Shown here one piece after another: positions 6,886-7,999 of a stretch of DNA of 7,999 nucleotides. The notes below the pieces were generated by a model. The model saw nothing but the letters and a program-made list of their open reading frames with translations. It did no database searches and was not told the origin of the DNA. The translations under genes were made by a program, and so were the position numbers. Source of the stretch: DASRCB01 sp035653295 (GTDB taxonomy: Bacteria; Acidobacteriota; Terriglobia; Bryobacterales; Bryobacteraceae); the NCBI GenBank assembly GCA_035653295.1, contig DASRCB010000185.1:1-7999 (forward strand), read 5' to 3'. The number at the start of each line of letters is the position of its first letter. The first letter of the stretch is position 1.

Positions 6886-7224
6886 TCAGAGAGCTCCTTC
6901 TCCTCTTTCGTCATTGCGAATGCGGATGGCTTCGGCAACGTCGTAAATGAAGATCTTGCCGTCGCCGATGCGGCCGGTTCGGGCGCTGGTGAGGATGGTT
7001 TGCACGATTTCGTCAGCGCGCGCCGACGCGACTACCATCTCCAGCTTGGTTTTGGGCAGGAGATCGACTTCATACTCCATGCCGCGATAGATCTCTTTGT
7101 GGCCCTTTTGGCGGCCGTGCCCGCGGACCTCGGATATGGTCATGCCGTCGACGCCGATGTTCTTGAGCGCGTTCTTCACGTCTTCGAGCTTGTGCGGCTG
7201 GATGATGGCTTCGATCTTTTTCAT
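6886..7224 (-). CDS. glnB: Nitrogen regulatory protein PII (GlnB/GlnK family)
   Basis: This 112-residue protein has the full family length. PII is a trimeric cytoplasmic sensor that binds ATP/ADP and 2-oxoglutarate and passes nitrogen status to partners such as the Amt channel. The T-loop motif Y46-R-G-x-x-Y51 is intact, and Tyr51 is the residue uridylylated by GlnD. Gln39 and Lys58, which contact 2-oxoglutarate, are present. So are the nucleotide-binding residues G-D-G-K90 and Arg101/Arg103 in the TGRIGDGKIF...RIR region. The start MKKIEAI is the standard one for the family. The ATG is 3 bp after the amt stop, with no strong ribosome binding site, so translation is probably coupled to amt. 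Linkage to amt argues for a GlnK-like job in gating the transporter, while linkage to glnD shows that its modifier is made with it. The GlnB/GlnK naming is therefore a convention here. Stop TGA is at 6888-6886. Confidence 0.96.
   Translation of the reverse strand: MKKIEAIIQPHKLEDVKNALKNIGVDGMTISEVRGHGRQKGHKEIYRGMEYEVDLLPKTKLEMVVASARADEIVQTILTSARTGRIGDGKIFIYDVAEAIRIRNDERGEGAL
6887..6900 (-). promoter_or_regulatory. Ribosome binding site and candidate CTG start of glnD, overlapping the PII stop
   Basis: On the minus strand GAAGGAG (6900-6894) is followed, 4 nt later, by CTG (6889-6887). The last two bases of this CTG are the first two of the PII gene's TGA stop (6888-6886), giving a CTGA overlap like the common ATGA coupling. 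The glnD frame is open from here through 6814. The encoded residues (starting T-P-E-V and ending R-R-R-S-D-S before V-D-Q) resemble the helix that precedes the catalytic motif in other GlnD proteins. The 4-nt spacing is short, and CTG starts are rare, so this needs experimental support. Confidence 0.5.
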
Positions 7225-7227
7225 GGC

Positions 7228-7999
7228 TTACGCTTCGAGATTATATGCTTCTTCGCCGTGCAGGCTCAGATCGAGACCTTCGGTTTCCTGATCGGCATTG
7301 ACGCGTACGCCAACCAGCGCATCGCAGATTTTGAGGATGACAAACGAGCCGACAATTCCAAGAACCCAGGAGATTGCGACGCCGGCAAGCTGGTTCAGAA
7401 TCTGCATCCAATTGCCGTCGACGGCGCCGAGGGGAAGCGCCCGGCCGGCGGCATCCTTCAGGCCATCGTTGACGAGGCGCGTGGCGAAGACGCCAGTCAG
7501 GATGGCCCCGACCGTTCCGCCAATTCCATGCACGCCGAAGGCGTCGAGGGTGTCGTCGTAGCCGAGTTTTTGTTTGACCGCGGCGACCATGAAGTAGCAG
7601 ATGACGCCGGCGGCGAAGCCGATGAGCAGAGCAGGAAAGGGCTGCACGAACCCGGAAGCGGGCGTGATGGCGACCAGCCCGGCGACCGCACCGGAAATGC
7701 CGCCGAGGATGCTGGGCTTGCCGTTTCGCATCCATTCGGCCAGCAGCCAGCCGAGGGCGGCGGCCGCGGCGCCGAAATGCGTAGCCACGAATGCGCTCGA
7801 GGCCAGCGGTGACGCAGCGAGCGCGCTGCCTGCGTTGAATCCGAACCAGCCGACCCACAGCAGGCAGGCGCCCACGCAGCTGAGCACCAGGCTGTGCGGC
7901 TTCATGGGCTCGGCCGGATATCCGAGCCGTTTGCCGAGATACAGCGCGCACACGAGAGCCGAGGTACCGGAGGTGATGTGCACGACGGTGCCGCCGGCG
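7228..7999 (-). CDS. amt: Ammonium transporter (Amt/AmtB family), 5' part outside window
   Basis: The C-terminal part of an Amt/MEP/Rh channel, which moves ammonium across the cytoplasmic membrane as a trimer, is encoded here; the frame is open to the edge of the window. Visible family landmarks are AGGTVVHITSG, which carries the first of the twin pore histidines (His168 in E. coli AmtB), and WVGWFGFNAGSAL, whose Ser corresponds to Ser219 of the ammonium site. DAFGVHGIGG carries the second pore histidine (His318 in AmtB). Several hydrophobic segments separate these. The cytoplasmic tail ends in EGLDLSLHGEEAYNLEA, the conserved Amt tail that couples the subunits and contacts PII. Stop TAA is at 7230-7228, 3 bp before the PII start. 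An internal GTG at 7983 lies inside the conserved VVHI motif and is not the start. Nitrogen-responsive regulation would be expected upstream, beyond this window. Confidence 0.95.
   Translation of the reverse strand, partial: AGGTVVHITSGTSALVCALYLGKRLGYPAEPMKPHSLVLSCVGACLLWVGWFGFNAGSALAASPLASSAFVATHFGAAAAALGWLLAEWMRNGKPSILGGISGAVAGLVAITPASGFVQPFPALLIGFAAGVICYFMVAAVKQKLGYDDTLDAFGVHGIGGTVGAILTGVFATRLVNDGLKDAAGRALPLGAVDGNWMQILNQLAGVAISWVLGIVGSFVILKICDALVGVRVNADQETEGLDLSLHGEEAYNLEA
7240..7269 (-). promoter_or_regulatory. Possible internal promoter in the 3' end of amt, reading into the PII gene
   Basis: On the minus strand the codons for Tyr-Asn near the amt C-terminus are TAT-AAT (7245-7240). 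They form a perfect -10 hexamer 15 nt before the PII ATG. With an 18-bp spacer the -35 position reads CTGAGC (7269-7264), which keeps only the central TGA of the consensus at three of six bases. There is no extended -10 TG. The AT-rich codon choice is unusual for this GC-rich gene but may be chance. Low confidence. Confidence 0.22.

Noticed and set aside
7000..7812. 270-codon plus-strand ORF opposite the PII and amt genes
   Set aside because: It lies antisense to two genes with clear, motif-complete products. Its translation has no recognisable family motif, and long open antisense frames are expected in GC-rich coding DNA.
7981..7983. GTG at 7983 as the start of the ammonium transporter
   Set aside because: The frame continues upstream as A-G-G-T-V, which with the following H-I forms the conserved pore-histidine motif of Amt proteins, so the GTG is an internal valine codon.

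Overview
The window looks like an ordinary stretch of a GC-rich (about 60% by impression) Gram-negative-type bacterial chromosome. The best guess is Acidobacteria, Solibacter/Bryobacter-like. This rests on three things: the tandem secreted-protein repeat ending in 'GTW', which I associate from memory with Solibacterales; the style of the radical SAM protein; and the overall gene content. No 16S or other taxonomic marker is present, so the assignment is an inference. Five protein genes fill almost all of the window. The only non-coding stretch worth the name is 76 bp (3373-3448), and no RNA gene, CRISPR array, insertion sequence or attachment site was seen.

Left part, plus strand. Positions 1-3372 hold the C-terminal 1,123 codons of a large, presumably exported protein. 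It starts inside an astacin-type (M12A) metalloprotease catalytic domain. It continues through two A-B pairs of 'W-S-G' beta modules, an IPT/TIG-like domain and a DUF11-like domain, and ends in three head-to-tail 148/148/147-residue repeats, each carrying two conserved cysteines. Next, at 3449-4492, is an orphan radical SAM enzyme with the canonical CxxxCxxC and a second cysteine group near its C-terminus. Its substrate is unknown.

Right part, minus strand (read right to left). An ammonium transporter (amt, its 5' part beyond the window), a PII signal protein (glnB/glnK) and the PII uridylyl-transferase/removase (glnD) form a tight nitrogen-control operon. The gap between amt and the PII gene is 3 bp. 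The PII stop codon overlaps a CTG that may be the true glnD start. The three products act together. Amt conducts ammonium, PII senses 2-oxoglutarate and ATP/ADP and can block Amt, and GlnD reads glutamine and modifies PII at Tyr51, which is present here. glnD converges with the radical SAM gene, with only 3 bp between their stop codons.

The most interesting points are the modular tail of the protease, the probable non-ATG/GTG start of glnD, and the uncharacterised radical SAM protein. I see no evidence for a wholly new multi-gene system in this window.
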